Assembly: GCF_001277345.1 (NCBI RefSeq)
Contig: NZ_LIUT01000001.1
Span: 727,507-791,506, forward strand
Reading direction: 5' to 3'
DNA: 64,000 nucleotides
Source of the DNA: Paenibacillus solani
Lineage (GTDB): Bacteria; Bacillota; Bacilli; Paenibacillales; Paenibacillaceae
Shown: in pieces, positions 37,951 to 47,677 of the stretch
Layout of the letters: every line of letters starts with the position of its first letter
How positions within the stretch are numbered: the stretch's first letter is position 1
The notes under the pieces: model-generated
Databases searched by the model: none
What the model saw: only the letters and a program-made list of their open reading frames with translations
Told to the model about the DNA's origin: nothing
Made by a program: the position numbers and the translations under genes

Positions 37951-39744
37951 ATGAGGCTGATCCGCAACAGGCGAATTACATACGGATGGTTGATCTTAAC
38001 GGTATTGATTGCCATTCTAACGCTTCGTTTAGCTTGGGTTCAGCTTGTGATGAAACATCAGCGGCTGCCCGGAAGCAGACATACGATGGTAGAAGCCTCG
38101 CTGATCCAGCGCGAGCGGGGCATCATACTGGACTCGGGTCGTGGGCATTTTACGGATCGGAATGGAAAGCCGCTCACAGGCAATTTGATCTGGGCAGCGG
38201 TATTGTTTCCGGTAAGTGAGAAAGAGCTGAACAACTCCCATCGCCAGTTAGCCGAGCTTGCGCGTATTTTGGGGACGAATGTGGATGATTTAATGCAGCG
38301 CTGGGGGAGAATAAAGGAGCCGATGCTGTGGCATGGTGAGAATTCACGCATCCCTCGATCCTTGAGTAAAGATCAAATCGAGAAGATTAAACAGCTTGAC
38401 CTTCCCAAGTTGAAGGTTCTCCCTTATGAACAGCGGTATGGGGACCGCCTATCTGGAATGCAGTGGCTTGGTTTTGTATCAGGTCAGCGCAAGGAAAGCC
38501 TGTTTTTTCATCATCGTGCGGAGGTCACCGGGACCAGCGGCTTGGAGAAAACGATGGATGCGCTAATACGGGGAGAGGGACCCACGGTTGTCTATTTTCC
38601 GGTTGACAGCACCAACGAAGTGATTCAAGATATCAAGCCCGTGGTGCAGGCTCCTGACAACCCCTACTATCCGCTGCGTGTAACTACCACCATTGATATT
38701 GATATCCAAACCGGGATTGAGGAATTGACGGAGAGAGCAGGGATGAAAGAAGGAGCTGTTGTAGTACTGGATACCCGCAATGCAGACATTGTGGCAATGG
38801 TCTCCAGACCATTCTATAACCCGGAACATATCGTTCCGAGTGAAGGGCAGTGGGAAAGCCGGGGACTTAAAGCAGTAACGCCAGGCTCCATCTTCAAGCT
38901 GGTCACTGCCGCAGCCATTCTTGAGAATGGATTAAGCACTCCGGAGGAACACTTTCATTGTGATGGTCAATACGGTAAGTTCGGGTTATCGTGCTGGAAA
39001 AAGGGAGGACATGGAACGGTAAGTCTTCGTGAAGGCTTCGCGGAATCATGCAATGTCGTATTTGCAACGCTTGCGGAAAGATTATCTGCTGGGCAATTAT
39101 CGAACACGGCTTCAGCGCTAGGTTTTGGGCAAACCGTAGGTTGGAGATCGCAGCAGTTTCTGGGCTTGCGATCATTCGCTCCATTGGATCATGAAGAGAA
39201 AGGGACAGTGTTCTCTGGCTCAGTGGATGCCTCAGATGCTGGTGTAAGAGTGCAGACAGGCATTGGTCAAAGAGATGCTGCCATATCCCCGCTGCAAGCT
39301 GCTAATGCCATTGTAACGCTGCTTCATGGCGGGGTAAAAACCAAACCCCGAATTATGAAGCAGGTTCGGTATGCCAACGGCCAATTGCTTCAGGATACGG
39401 ACTCACTTGTAGAGTTTGCATCAGGAGGAAGTATTTCCCAGGAAACCTCCTCAATCCTGCTTGAGTGGATGGAACAGGTCGTTCAAGATGGAACAGGCAG
39501 TGCATCTTTAAAAAATCGCAAATGGTCGCTTGCAGGCAAATCAGGCACAGCACAAGTGCAAAACAAAGGCCGTGCCCGAAATAACCAATGGTTTATCGGA
39601 TACGGCCCAGTCGAGAAGCCGCGCTATGCCGCAGCTGTCTTGGTGGAGAATCGGAGTCCTGACAGCAGTCATCAGGCAGCCGAAATATTTGGTCAGCTTT
39701 TTGATTTCTTGGCTTCTGTTGAAACTGACTCCGGTTCAGCGTAA
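37951..39744 (+). CDS. Class B penicillin-binding protein (PbpI/YrrR-like)
   Basis: A 597-residue transpeptidase that cross-links peptidoglycan. One N-terminal membrane helix (about 11-31) anchors a PBP dimerisation region and the transpeptidase domain with the SxxK serine in GSIFK (residue 313), SCN (residue 366) and KSGT (Lys530). In B. subtilis the related pbpI (yrrR) lies in the same chromosomal neighbourhood. ATG 37951 has AGGAGG 10 bases upstream. Its 3' end overlaps that of the convergent YtvI-like gene by 52 bases, so no terminator lies between them. Confidence 0.9.
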   Translation: MRLIRNRRITYGWLILTVLIAILTLRLAWVQLVMKHQRLPGSRHTMVEASLIQRERGIILDSGRGHFTDRNGKPLTGNLIWAAVLFPVSEKELNNSHRQLAELARILGTNVDDLMQRWGRIKEPMLWHGENSRIPRSLSKDQIEKIKQLDLPKLKVLPYEQRYGDRLSGMQWLGFVSGQRKESLFFHHRAEVTGTSGLEKTMDALIRGEGPTVVYFPVDSTNEVIQDIKPVVQAPDNPYYPLRVTTTIDIDIQTGIEELTERAGMKEGAVVVLDTRNADIVAMVSRPFYNPEHIVPSEGQWESRGLKAVTPGSIFKLVTAAAILENGLSTPEEHFHCDGQYGKFGLSCWKKGGHGTVSLREGFAESCNVVFATLAERLSAGQLSNTASALGFGQTVGWRSQQFLGLRSFAPLDHEEKGTVFSGSVDASDAGVRVQTGIGQRDAAISPLQAANAIVTLLHGGVKTKPRIMKQVRYANGQLLQDTDSLVEFASGGSISQETSSILLEWMEQVVQDGTGSASLKNRKWSLAGKSGTAQVQNKGRARNNQWFIGYGPVEKPRYAAAVLVENRSPDSSHQAAEIFGQLFDFLASVETDSGSA

Positions 39745-40856
39745 GATTGCGACATATCCCAAGGGGAGACATCGAATTCTTCACTCGGCAGACGGATCCA
39801 TTGTTTCAGATACCCTTGGGTAAGCAATTCTTTAATGAGAATTAACAGGATGGGAGCCAGGATCAAACCGGCGACTCCAAAAATCGAAAGTGAGATCATC
39901 ATGAAAGACAGCATTAGAAAAGCGGAAGACACGCCAATCGAATTCCCTGTGATTTTGGGTTCAAGCAGCTGCCTTGAAATAACAACAACGGCCAGTAGAA
40001 CAATTAAACCAACAGCCAGGCCAGTATTGCCTACGATAAACAAATAGGTAATCCACGGAATAAAAATGACGGGAACGCCCAGCAATGGCAAGATGTCAAA
40101 AACAGCACAGATCAGAGCTATGGATAAGGAATTCCCTGTCCCTAATATCAGGAGTCCTATGTATACAATGACAAAAGTGATACTGACGAGCTTCATCTGA
40201 GCTTTCAGATAAGAACCAATCGCCTTGAACACATTCTCCTTAAGAAAAACAAACGCTGTCTTGAGGGTTCTCGGCGTCTTATCTTTGGCAATTCTCCGCC
40301 AGCTGCCGATCTCGATACTCAGGAAGAAGGCAAGAATAATCGCCACACCGAAATTCGCAATGAACGAGGAGAACGAGCCCATAAAACCAATCCCATAATG
40401 AAAAAAGGATTCGGCTGCTCCCTGGGCAAATGCGGTAATATCCTGAAAGTAACCATTCATTCGTTCCGCCAGATCTGGTGGAAGTGCGTCAAGTTTCGTT
40501 TGCAGGAATAGGATGCCTTCGGAAAAATGCTTTTGAATCGTTTGGGTATAAGACGGCAAATTATCCTGCAAATTCATGAACTGTGAGACGATGAGTGCCC
40601 CTGCACCGAACAGGATGCCCAGAATGATGAGCAAGAAGAGCAGAACGGAGATGGCAGCGGCAAATGGCTTTGGAAGCCCTCTACGATGCAGGAATTTGGA
40701 GAAAGGCTCGATAATCAGGAAAACCAGGAAAGATAAAAACACCGGAGCCGCAATTTGGTACAGTTTACTGAATATGAGCATTACCAGGTAAACTGTAAGT
40801 ATGATTAAACCTATATCGAAAGCGGTTCTCCAATATTTTTTATACAAGGGAAGCAT
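39693..40856 (-). CDS. AI-2E family/YtvI-like membrane protein
   Basis: A 387-residue polytopic membrane protein of the AI-2E superfamily. The pattern with LPPDLAERMNGYFQDITAFAQG and the C-terminal tail (SYAEPESVSTEAKKSKS) resembles YtvI, a sporulation membrane protein, but no experiment links it. About 8 membrane segments. ATG 40856 has AAAGGAG upstream on the minus strand at a long spacing of about 13 bases, so another start is possible. It is convergent with the PBP gene, overlapping its last 52 bases, and divergent from the deacetylase gene at 40999. Confidence 0.78.
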   Translation of the reverse strand: MLPLYKKYWRTAFDIGLIILTVYLVMLIFSKLYQIAAPVFLSFLVFLIIEPFSKFLHRRGLPKPFAAAISVLLFLLIILGILFGAGALIVSQFMNLQDNLPSYTQTIQKHFSEGILFLQTKLDALPPDLAERMNGYFQDITAFAQGAAESFFHYGIGFMGSFSSFIANFGVAIILAFFLSIEIGSWRRIAKDKTPRTLKTAFVFLKENVFKAIGSYLKAQMKLVSITFVIVYIGLLILGTGNSLSIALICAVFDILPLLGVPVIFIPWITYLFIVGNTGLAVGLIVLLAVVVISRQLLEPKITGNSIGVSSAFLMLSFMMISLSIFGVAGLILAPILLILIKELLTQGYLKQWIRLPSEEFDVSPWDMSQSYAEPESVSTEAKKSKS

Positions 40857-40998
40857 AGGGGATATCGGCTCCTTTATATGTATTAATAGTTACCATTGTA
40901 CACGATTTGAGAAAAAAAAGCCTATTTCTTTAAGGGCTATGCTAAAATAATAATAGTGTGTTCATGTGAAAAATAGAAATAAAAAGCGGGGAGTTAGC

Positions 40999-42378
40999 AT
41001 GCAAACATTACTGCTATGGTTGTTTTACCTTTCATCTTTTTATGCATTTATTCCCGGTATCCTGACCCGGATATTTGGTTTCCGAGTATTTCGCAGGGGA
41101 ACTGGCATAAACGAATTTGCTTTAACCTTTGATGATGGTCCTGATCCTGTATACACACCAAGATTGTTGGACCTTCTGAAACAGTACAATATGAAGGCGA
41201 CATTTTTTCTGGTTGGCTCCCATGCCGAAAAGCATCCAGATATTGTGAAGCGAATCCATAGTGAAGGTCATTTGATTGGAATTCACAATTATATTCATAA
41301 GAGTAACTGGCTTATGAGACCAGTAACCGTCCGGAAGCAAGTGAAACTAACGGATGAAATTATTTATTCCATCACCGGTGAACGTTCCCATTATTACCGA
41401 CCGCCTTGGGGAATCGTAAATTTATTTGATTTTGCCAAGAATACCGGATGTCGGATCATTCTGTGGTCTTCCATGTTTAATGATTGGCGAAGCAAAATCG
41501 GCGCCGATAAGCTGACTCAGCGAATGCTTGCTAAGTTGAATGGCGGAGAGGTTATGCTCCTTCATGACTGCGGCACAACGATGGGAGCGAACGCTGACGC
41601 ACCTGAGCAAATGCTTATTGCATTGGAACGTGTTCTCAAAGTCGCAGAGGAGAAGGGGATGATGAGTATCCGAATCGATGATATGATGGCGAAGGACACC
41701 AAAGCGAAAGCGAAGAAGCTGTCACCACTCAAGCGAATGGTCGTCTCGCTCTGGCTTTTGTGGGAAAAAGGCTTTCATGCAGTATTTGGGCTCGAAACGG
41801 TTTCGCCTGCAGATCCGATGCTGCATTTCCGGAAACGAGCGTATACCGGTAAAACGTTGGTTATGGAAGATGGCAGCCGGCTAGAAAAGGGAGACCAAGT
41901 GCTGGAACTCCATTTTGATAATAAGAAATTGTTTGAGATCGGCAGCCGTTCCCGTTCGGAAATGCAGCTTGCCATCAAAATGATCCGTGCAGTACAGCAG
42001 GACCTACCAACGCTGGCCAATATGGTGCTCGATCGCCCCGAATTCCAGAACATTCAAGGCTTGTATGCAGTAACCATGATTTCACGAGGTCCCGAGCAAT
42101 TTGGATTTCATGTCATGGATTTACCACGCGGATTGTTTGCTAGCTCGTCCAGACTGTATCTTAAACTTCTCCTTAGTGTCATTCATCCGAAAGGTCAGGC
42201 CCGTTTTAAGGAGGGGAGTCAGATTATGGAACCTAAAATGCTGCTAATGCCAGTGGATGTATTAATCGGACGTTATGCGGAGAAGAAAACTCAGGTCCAA
42301 CCACCAAAAGAAGTGCCCCAGGAAGTCCAGGAAGAACATGTCGGTGATCTGGCCGTTGCCAGTGCATCACAAGGCTAA
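40999..42378 (+). CDS. Polysaccharide deacetylase with C-terminal YkoP-like domain
   Basis: A 459-residue protein. One N-terminal hydrophobic segment is followed by a NodB homology domain: TFDDGPDP with the two Asp, HxxxH in IGIHNYIHKSN (metal ligands), RPPWG and LLHDCG. This is a peptidoglycan or chitin deacetylase fold. The C-terminal half (about residues 260-440) is a separate domain (FRKRAYTGKTLVMEDGSRLEKGDQVLELHF) like YkoP. ATG 40999 follows GGGGAG; an upstream GTG at 40966 lacks an SD. The gene faces convergent ilvD. Confidence 0.85.
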   Translation: MQTLLLWLFYLSSFYAFIPGILTRIFGFRVFRRGTGINEFALTFDDGPDPVYTPRLLDLLKQYNMKATFFLVGSHAEKHPDIVKRIHSEGHLIGIHNYIHKSNWLMRPVTVRKQVKLTDEIIYSITGERSHYYRPPWGIVNLFDFAKNTGCRIILWSSMFNDWRSKIGADKLTQRMLAKLNGGEVMLLHDCGTTMGANADAPEQMLIALERVLKVAEEKGMMSIRIDDMMAKDTKAKAKKLSPLKRMVVSLWLLWEKGFHAVFGLETVSPADPMLHFRKRAYTGKTLVMEDGSRLEKGDQVLELHFDNKKLFEIGSRSRSEMQLAIKMIRAVQQDLPTLANMVLDRPEFQNIQGLYAVTMISRGPEQFGFHVMDLPRGLFASSSRLYLKLLLSVIHPKGQARFKEGSQIMEPKMLLMPVDVLIGRYAEKKTQVQPPKEVPQEVQEEHVGDLAVASASQG

Positions 42379-42448
42379 CTCCTTAGAAGTGAATAGTAAT
42401 GGCTATAATATATGGATTATATCTTAGGTAAGAGGAAGTTGGATAAAT

Positions 42449-42497
42449 AAAAGGGTATCCCCACGGGCTTTGTAAACCTGTGGGGATACCCTTTTTC
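42449..42497. terminator. Bidirectional terminator between the deacetylase gene and ilvD
   Basis: AAAGGGTATCCCCAC pairs perfectly with GTGGGGATACCCTTT around a 15-base loop, then TTTCTTC on the plus strand and AAAAGGG context on the minus strand. Confidence 0.9.
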
Positions 42498-42507
42498 TTC
42501 TGCTCTA

Positions 42508-44196
42508 TTAGATTTTCAATACGCCGCCTGAGCTGGCATTCGTAACAAGCTTGGAATAGCGGGCGAGGTAACCTGTCTTCACCTTCGGTTCGAACTCAAC
42601 CCATTTGCTGCGGCGTACAGCCATTTCCTCTTCGGAAACGTCCAGCAATTGAATAGTCCGTTTATTCAGGTCCAGCTCGATGATATCTCCGTCTTCAACG
42701 AAGGCAATCGGTCCGCCTTCAGCAGCTTCCGGCGAGATATGGCCGATACTGATACCGCGGGAAGCGCCGGAGAAGCGTCCGTCCGTAATAAGACCAACTT
42801 TAGCCCCGAGACCCATACCTGCAATCTGTGAGGTTGGTGCCAGCATTTCAGGCATACCCGGTCCTCCCTTAGGTCCTTCATAACGAATGACTACCACATG
42901 GCCTTCCTTCACTTTACCATTGGCAATGCCGCTGAGTGCTTCGTCCTGCGAGTTGAAGCAAATGGCAGGGCCTTTATGATATCCGCCAACCGATGGATCA
43001 ACGGCACCGACTTTGATGATGGAGCCTTCAGGAGCCAGGTTGCCGTATAGAACCGCGAGTCCTCCACGTTCGGAGTACGGCGAGTCAATCGGGTGAATGA
43101 CATTCTGATCCTGGATTTCACAGCCCTCTACATTCTCAGCCAGTGTTTTGCCAGTTACGGTGATGCGGTCTCCGTGCAGGGCACCTGGCTTCTTGAGAAG
43201 CTCATGCAGAACGGCGCTCACACCGCCTGCCAAATGCACATCCTCGATAAAGTAATCCGAAGCTGGAGCCAGCTTGGAGATGTGAGGAACACGATCAGCG
43301 ACTTCATTGATCCGTTCCAGTGGGTAATCAAGACCAGCTTCCTGAGCCAGAGCAAGCGTATGAAGAACCGTGTTCGTGGAGCCGCCCATAGCCATATCCA
43401 GTGCAAATGCGTTGTCGATCGCTTCAATGGTTACGATATCGCGCGGCTTAAGGTCCATCTTTACAAGTTCCATCAATTGTTTGGCAGATTGCTTAACGAA
43501 TTCTTTGCGTTCTTCGGCGATGGCAAGAATGGTGCCGTTGCCTGGCAGAGCCAAACCGAGCGCCTCAGCGAGACAGTTCATGGAGTTCGCGGTGAACATG
43601 CCGGAACAGGAACCGCAGGTAGGACAACCGAATTGCTCCAACTCCAGGAGCTCGTCATCATTGATCTTGCCGACCTGGTGAGCGCCGACGCCTTCAAATA
43701 CGGAAGTCAGGGACAATTTACGGCCTTTGCTGTCCACACCGGCTTTCATCGGGCCGCCGCTGACAAATACCGTCGGGATGTTAACGCGCAGGGCGCCCAT
43801 CAGCATGCCTGGTGTAATCTTATCGCAGTTCGGGATGCAGACCATGCCGTCAAACCAGTGAGCGGATACAACGGTTTCCAGGGAATCCGCAATGATCTCG
43901 CGGCTTGGCAGCGAATAGCGCATGCCGATATGTCCCATAGCGATACCATCATCAACGCCAATGGTATTGAATTCGAATGGAACGCCGCCGGCTTCACGAA
44001 TAGCTTCCTTTACGATTTTACCGAATTCCTGAAGATGCACATGGCCTGGAACGATATCGATGTAAGAGTTGCATACGGCGATGAAAGGTTTGCCGAAATC
44101 CTCTTCTTTAACGCCTGCTGCACGCAGAAGACTGCGGTGCGGCGCACGGTCGAAGCCTTTTTTGATCATGTCTGAACGCATTTTTTTGGTTGTCAT
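42508..44196 (-). CDS. ilvD: Dihydroxy-acid dehydratase
   Basis: A 562-residue Fe-S dehydratase of the branched-chain amino acid pathway that converts 2,3-dihydroxy-isovalerate (and methylvalerate) to keto acids. Cluster cysteines are Cys42 (AVCNSY), Cys124 (PNCDKITPG) and the CGSCSGMFT block. It is full length. ATG 44196 has TGGGGGG upstream on the minus strand. It is transcribed alone; neither a T-box nor other ilv genes are next to it, so its control is not visible here. Confidence 0.95.
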   Translation of the reverse strand: MTTKKMRSDMIKKGFDRAPHRSLLRAAGVKEEDFGKPFIAVCNSYIDIVPGHVHLQEFGKIVKEAIREAGGVPFEFNTIGVDDGIAMGHIGMRYSLPSREIIADSLETVVSAHWFDGMVCIPNCDKITPGMLMGALRVNIPTVFVSGGPMKAGVDSKGRKLSLTSVFEGVGAHQVGKINDDELLELEQFGCPTCGSCSGMFTANSMNCLAEALGLALPGNGTILAIAEERKEFVKQSAKQLMELVKMDLKPRDIVTIEAIDNAFALDMAMGGSTNTVLHTLALAQEAGLDYPLERINEVADRVPHISKLAPASDYFIEDVHLAGGVSAVLHELLKKPGALHGDRITVTGKTLAENVEGCEIQDQNVIHPIDSPYSERGGLAVLYGNLAPEGSIIKVGAVDPSVGGYHKGPAICFNSQDEALSGIANGKVKEGHVVVIRYEGPKGGPGMPEMLAPTSQIAGMGLGAKVGLITDGRFSGASRGISIGHISPEAAEGGPIAFVEDGDIIELDLNKRTIQLLDVSEEEMAVRRSKWVEFEPKVKTGYLARYSKLVTNASSGGVLKI

Positions 44197-44376
44197 GATG
44201 TCGATTTCCCCCCAGATCTATAATGAAATTGTTACGCTTTAGCGCTGTCTTCCGGCAAAGCAGCCGGGTACCTGTAATCAGCGAATAGGTTTTAAATGAG
44301 TCTATCACAAATAGGTAGGTTTTTCTACATGATATTAATAGGAAGCAATGGAATGTGGCTATTCATAAGGAGGAAA

Positions 44377-44413
44377 AAGAAGCCTGTTCCCAGCAGTTGG
44401 GAACAGGCTTTTT
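44377..44413 (-). terminator. Terminator after the KGG-repeat gene (both strands usable)
   Basis: AGCCTGTTCCCA / TGGGAACAGGCT, 12 bp with GCAGT loop. On the minus strand it is followed by TCTTTTTCC; on the plus strand by TTTTTA. Confidence 0.85.
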
Positions 44414-44427
44414 AATAAGTATTTATA

Positions 44428-44673
44428 TTATTTCTTGCCGCCTTTGCGGCCAATTTCCTGATAGAATTCACGATTATGATTCCGTGAAGTGGCTTCGCCG
44501 CCTTTCTGGCCTATTTCTTGGTAGAATTCGCGACTATGGTTTTTGGACGTTGCTTTGCCGCCTTTTTTTCCAATTTCCTGATAAAATTCACGGCTATGTT
44601 TTTTTGCGGTTGCTTCGCCGCCGAGACGTCCTGCCTCTTCGCGGGTCATTTTACGATTTTTGTTCGTTGCCAT
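44428..44673 (-). CDS. KGG-repeat general stress protein (GsiB/ConB-like)
   Basis: An 81-residue, very hydrophilic protein made of three consecutive 20-residue units (residues 20-39, 40-59, 60-79) of the type SREFYQEIGKKGG, preceded by the typical REEAGRLGGEAT. KGG/GsiB repeats are intrinsically disordered hydrophilins induced by stress. ATG 44673 follows AAAGGAG on the minus strand; GTG 44676 is adjacent. No clear SigB promoter was found upstream. It lies between ilvD and the HAD gene. Confidence 0.85.
   Translation of the reverse strand: MATNKNRKMTREEAGRLGGEATAKKHSREFYQEIGKKGGKATSKNHSREFYQEIGQKGGEATSRNHNREFYQEIGRKGGKK
44437..44616 (-). repeat. Three tandem 60-bp coding repeats
   Basis: Three in-frame 60-bp units encode the KGG repeats. 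Synonymous differences between units, such as CGACTATGG and CGATTATGA contexts, show they are not recent exact copies. Confidence 0.8.
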
Positions 44674-44881
44674 CACAAATCACTCCTTTACCGTTGTATT
44701 TGCTATGCGTATAACTTACTTACCACCACGTTTTTGTCATGAATCAAAACAATCGACTAAAGATTGGCAAATTATGAATTGAGGATCAAATTGTTCCTTC
44801 AGGCATAATTTAGCTTAAATCAGTATTTATTTCATGGTTTAATAAGAGTATGATCAAGAATAGGTTTGGAGGTTTATTACA

Positions 44882-45649
44882 TTGCCGTTTGTTCAAGTGA
44901 AGGGACGAGCCGTTCCTTGCAAGGGAATCTTGTTTGATAAAGATGGAACATTAGTTCATTTTATGGCCCTGTGGGGAGGATGGACAGACTATGTGCTCCG
45001 CTTCATGGAGCAGCGGCTGGAGATCATGGGAGCCAGCTTCACCGTACCTAAAGACAAGGTGCTGGGCACCCGTCATGATGCCAATGGGCGCGTGATCGGT
45101 TATGACATACGGGGGCCGCTTGCAATGGGTACAGTAGAGGAAACATACGGGCTGCTGGCTTGGCAATTGTACGCTGCAGGAATGCCTTGGAACGAGGCCA
45201 TTTCCGAGGTCACTCAGATCACTAACCATGCCATGCAGGAAGTTCGTCAGCACAAACCCGCATTCCCGATGCCTGGACTGGAAAGTTTTTTGGAAAAATG
45301 CAGATTGGCTCCAGTGAAAATGGCCGTAGTCACATCGGATCAATCCTCGGGTGCCGTTGAACAATTGGAGTGGATGGGACTTCGTTCTTACTTCACAATT
45401 GTAGTAGGAAGGGATCAAGTTCGAGATGGAAAGCCGCATCCGGAGATGACCGAGAAGGCATGCCGTCTGCTTGGGATCAGGCCTGAGGACGCGATTGTCA
45501 TCGGTGACAGTAATGGAGATATGCAAATGGCGAAGCAAGCAGGGGCTGCGCTCGCGATAGGTTTATGGTCAGGTGAAGGGGATCCTGAACATCTCGCGGA
45601 TGCCGATGTCGTCATATCCGATTATAATGAAATAGACGTGCAAAGGTAG
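44882..45649 (+). CDS. HAD-superfamily phosphatase
   Basis: A 255-residue HAD-like hydrolase. Motif I is FDKDGTLVHF with the Asp nucleophile near residue 18; motif II is VVTSDQS; motif III with Lys is in DGKPHPEMTEK; motif IV is VIGDSNGDMQMAKQAGA. The cap lies between motifs I and II (type C1). It resembles phosphoglycolate phosphatase or similar enzymes; the substrate cannot be told. TTG 44882 has GGAGG 10 bases upstream. The sirtuin gene follows after a 36-base gap and is probably co-transcribed. Confidence 0.82.
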   Translation: MPFVQVKGRAVPCKGILFDKDGTLVHFMALWGGWTDYVLRFMEQRLEIMGASFTVPKDKVLGTRHDANGRVIGYDIRGPLAMGTVEETYGLLAWQLYAAGMPWNEAISEVTQITNHAMQEVRQHKPAFPMPGLESFLEKCRLAPVKMAVVTSDQSSGAVEQLEWMGLRSYFTIVVGRDQVRDGKPHPEMTEKACRLLGIRPEDAIVIGDSNGDMQMAKQAGAALAIGLWSGEGDPEHLADADVVISDYNEIDVQR

Positions 45650-45685
45650 ACGTATTATTTTAAGGGCTGTACGGAGGTGTAAAGA

Positions 45686-46438
45686 GTGGAGAACAGGGAA
45701 AAGATCGAACAGTTGGCAACATGGATTGAAGCAAGCGACTACATTGTTTTTTTCGGAGGGGCCGGTACCTCCACAGAGAGCGGAATACCTGACTTCCGTT
45801 CAGCGGCAGGGCTGTATCAAAGTGAGCACCAATCTCCATATCCGCCGGAGGTCATGCTCAGTCATACGTTCTTTATGGAACACCCGGAGGTTTTTTATGA
45901 TTTTTACCGGAGTAAGATGCTGCATCCGAATGCACAGCCGAACGGCTGTCACCGGCTCTTGTCAAGACTTGCGCACGACGGGAAGCTGAAAGCCGTGATT
46001 ACACAGAATATCGATGGTCTTCACCAGACGGCAGGCTGTTCCGATGTGATGGAGCTTCATGGCTCTGTGCACCGCAATTATTGTATGGAGTGTTCAAGGT
46101 TTTACAGCTTGCAGGATATTCTCGATATTCAGGAAATCGTCCCATGGTGCAAAGATTGCGGCGGGTTGATCCGGCCAGATATCGTGCTGTATGAAGAGGA
46201 ATTGAATCATGATATTGTCATGCGTTCCATTCAGGAAATATCAACGGCAGATTTACTGATTATCGGTGGGACCTCCCTGACCGTACATCCCGCAGCCGGG
46301 TTGGTATCTTATTTTCAAGGAAGTAAGGTAGCTCTGCTTAATGCAGATCCGACCCCATATGATCACAAGGCCGGTCTCCTGATTGCGGATCGCATCGGGG
46401 AAGTCATGACTCAGGTAGATAAGCTGATCACCATATAA
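45686..46438 (+). CDS. NAD-dependent protein deacylase (sirtuin, SrtN-like)
   Basis: A 250-residue Sir2-family enzyme that removes acyl groups from lysine using NAD+. The NAD motif GAGTSTESGIPDFR is at about residues 24-37, TQNIDGLH near 110 and the general-base His in LHGSVH. The zinc cysteines CMEC and CKDC are present. GTG 45686 has GGAGGTG 7 bases upstream. It lies between the HAD gene and an aldo/keto reductase gene. Confidence 0.92.
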   Translation: MENREKIEQLATWIEASDYIVFFGGAGTSTESGIPDFRSAAGLYQSEHQSPYPPEVMLSHTFFMEHPEVFYDFYRSKMLHPNAQPNGCHRLLSRLAHDGKLKAVITQNIDGLHQTAGCSDVMELHGSVHRNYCMECSRFYSLQDILDIQEIVPWCKDCGGLIRPDIVLYEEELNHDIVMRSIQEISTADLLIIGGTSLTVHPAAGLVSYFQGSKVALLNADPTPYDHKAGLLIADRIGEVMTQVDKLITI

Positions 46439-46560
46439 GATGTGGATGTGGTGTGTTGCTCATATAACACTGTAATCGTTTTCTTGTCTCCGGCCGCCGA
46501 AACAGGATAAGATGAAGTATAGAACAGGACCTACTTACAATAGAAGGGCAGGGATTGCAA

Positions 46561-47586
46561 GTGACCTATGTAGCTAGCGAAGACAGGTATGAGGGAATGA
46601 AGTATAACCGTGTGGGACGATCGGGCTTGAAACTTCCGGCGATCTCCTTAGGATTATGGCATAATTTCGGTGGTGTCGATGCATACGAAAACGGGCGAAA
46701 TTTGATCACTCGCTCCTTCGATCTCGGAATTACCCACTTTGATCTGGCAAACAATTATGGGCCTCCTGCAGGCTCTGCCGAAGAAACGTTCGGTAAGGTT
46801 CTTTCCCGTGATTTACAGGATTACCGCGATGAGATGGTCATTTCATCCAAAGCGGGTTATTATATGTGGCCCGGACCTTACGGCGACTTTGGATCACGTA
46901 AATATATAGTGGCAAGTCTCGATCAGAGCCTGAAGCGGATGGGCCTGGATTATGTCGATATCTTTTATCATCACCGGATGGATCCAGAAACGCCTCTCGA
47001 GGAAACGATGGCAACCTTGGATCATCTAGTTCGTTCGGGTAAAGCGCTGTATGTTGGCGTCTCCAATTATTCGCCGGAGAAGACAAGGGAAGCAATATCT
47101 ATTCTAAAAAGCCTGGGAACACCGCTGCTCATCCATCAACCGAACTACTCCATGCTGGACCGTTGGGTAGAAAACGGATTACTCGACGTATTGGAAGAGA
47201 ACGGAGTTGGAAGCATTGCGTTTTCTCCGCTTGCTCAGGGCCTTTTGACCAACAAATATTTGAACGGCATACCTGGTGATTCACGTGCGGCAAGTGCCTC
47301 TGTATTCTTGAACGAGGGCAATATCACGCCTGAGGTGCTGCGAAAAATCAAAGCGCTCAATCAGGTGGCACAAGCTCGAAACCAGAGTCTCGCCCAATTG
47401 GCGCTCTCGTGGGTACTTCGCAATGGTAGAGTGACATCGGTTCTAATCGGGGCAAGTAAGGTAAGCCAAATCGAAGATAACGTTGCAGCCCTGAATAATA
47501 TGGAGTTCTCCAAAGAAGAATTGGATCGTATTGAAGCGATTTTGAAAACGGAGAACGGGCCTTCTACAGGGATAGAGTCTTTATAA
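46561..47586 (+). CDS. Aldo/keto reductase (YghZ/GPR-like)
   Basis: A 341-residue NADPH-dependent aldo/keto reductase. It has the AKR TIM-barrel with the catalytic Asp and Tyr in FDLANNYGPPAG, Lys in ISSKAGYYMWPG, and the NADP-binding C-terminal SVLIGASK block. The best resemblance is to YghZ-type L-glyceraldehyde 3-phosphate reductases. GTG 46561 (MTYVASEDRYEG) is preferred to TTG 46555 because of the SD GGCAGGGA; both give nearly the same product. A terminator follows, shared with the convergent AraC gene. Confidence 0.88.
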   Translation: MTYVASEDRYEGMKYNRVGRSGLKLPAISLGLWHNFGGVDAYENGRNLITRSFDLGITHFDLANNYGPPAGSAEETFGKVLSRDLQDYRDEMVISSKAGYYMWPGPYGDFGSRKYIVASLDQSLKRMGLDYVDIFYHHRMDPETPLEETMATLDHLVRSGKALYVGVSNYSPEKTREAISILKSLGTPLLIHQPNYSMLDRWVENGLLDVLEENGVGSIAFSPLAQGLLTNKYLNGIPGDSRAASASVFLNEGNITPEVLRKIKALNQVAQARNQSLAQLALSWVLRNGRVTSVLIGASKVSQIEDNVAALNNMEFSKEELDRIEAILKTENGPSTGIESL

Positions 47587-47620
47587 GACGATGATGTTTA
47601 CGTTGATTATAAAAGAAATA

Positions 47621-47667
47621 CAAGAGCGCCTCAGGATGGATAAACACCTGGCAAGCGCTCTTTTTTA
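47621..47667. terminator. Terminator between the aldo/keto reductase and AraC genes
   Basis: AAGAGCGC / GCGCTCTT stem with inner CAGG/CCTG, then TTTTTT. Confidence 0.85.
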
Positions 47668-47677
47668 TGCGTGATCG

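Noticed and set aside
43093..44175. 360-codon ORF on the plus strand opposite ilvD
   Set aside because: Shadow of ilvD, which is complete on the minus strand.
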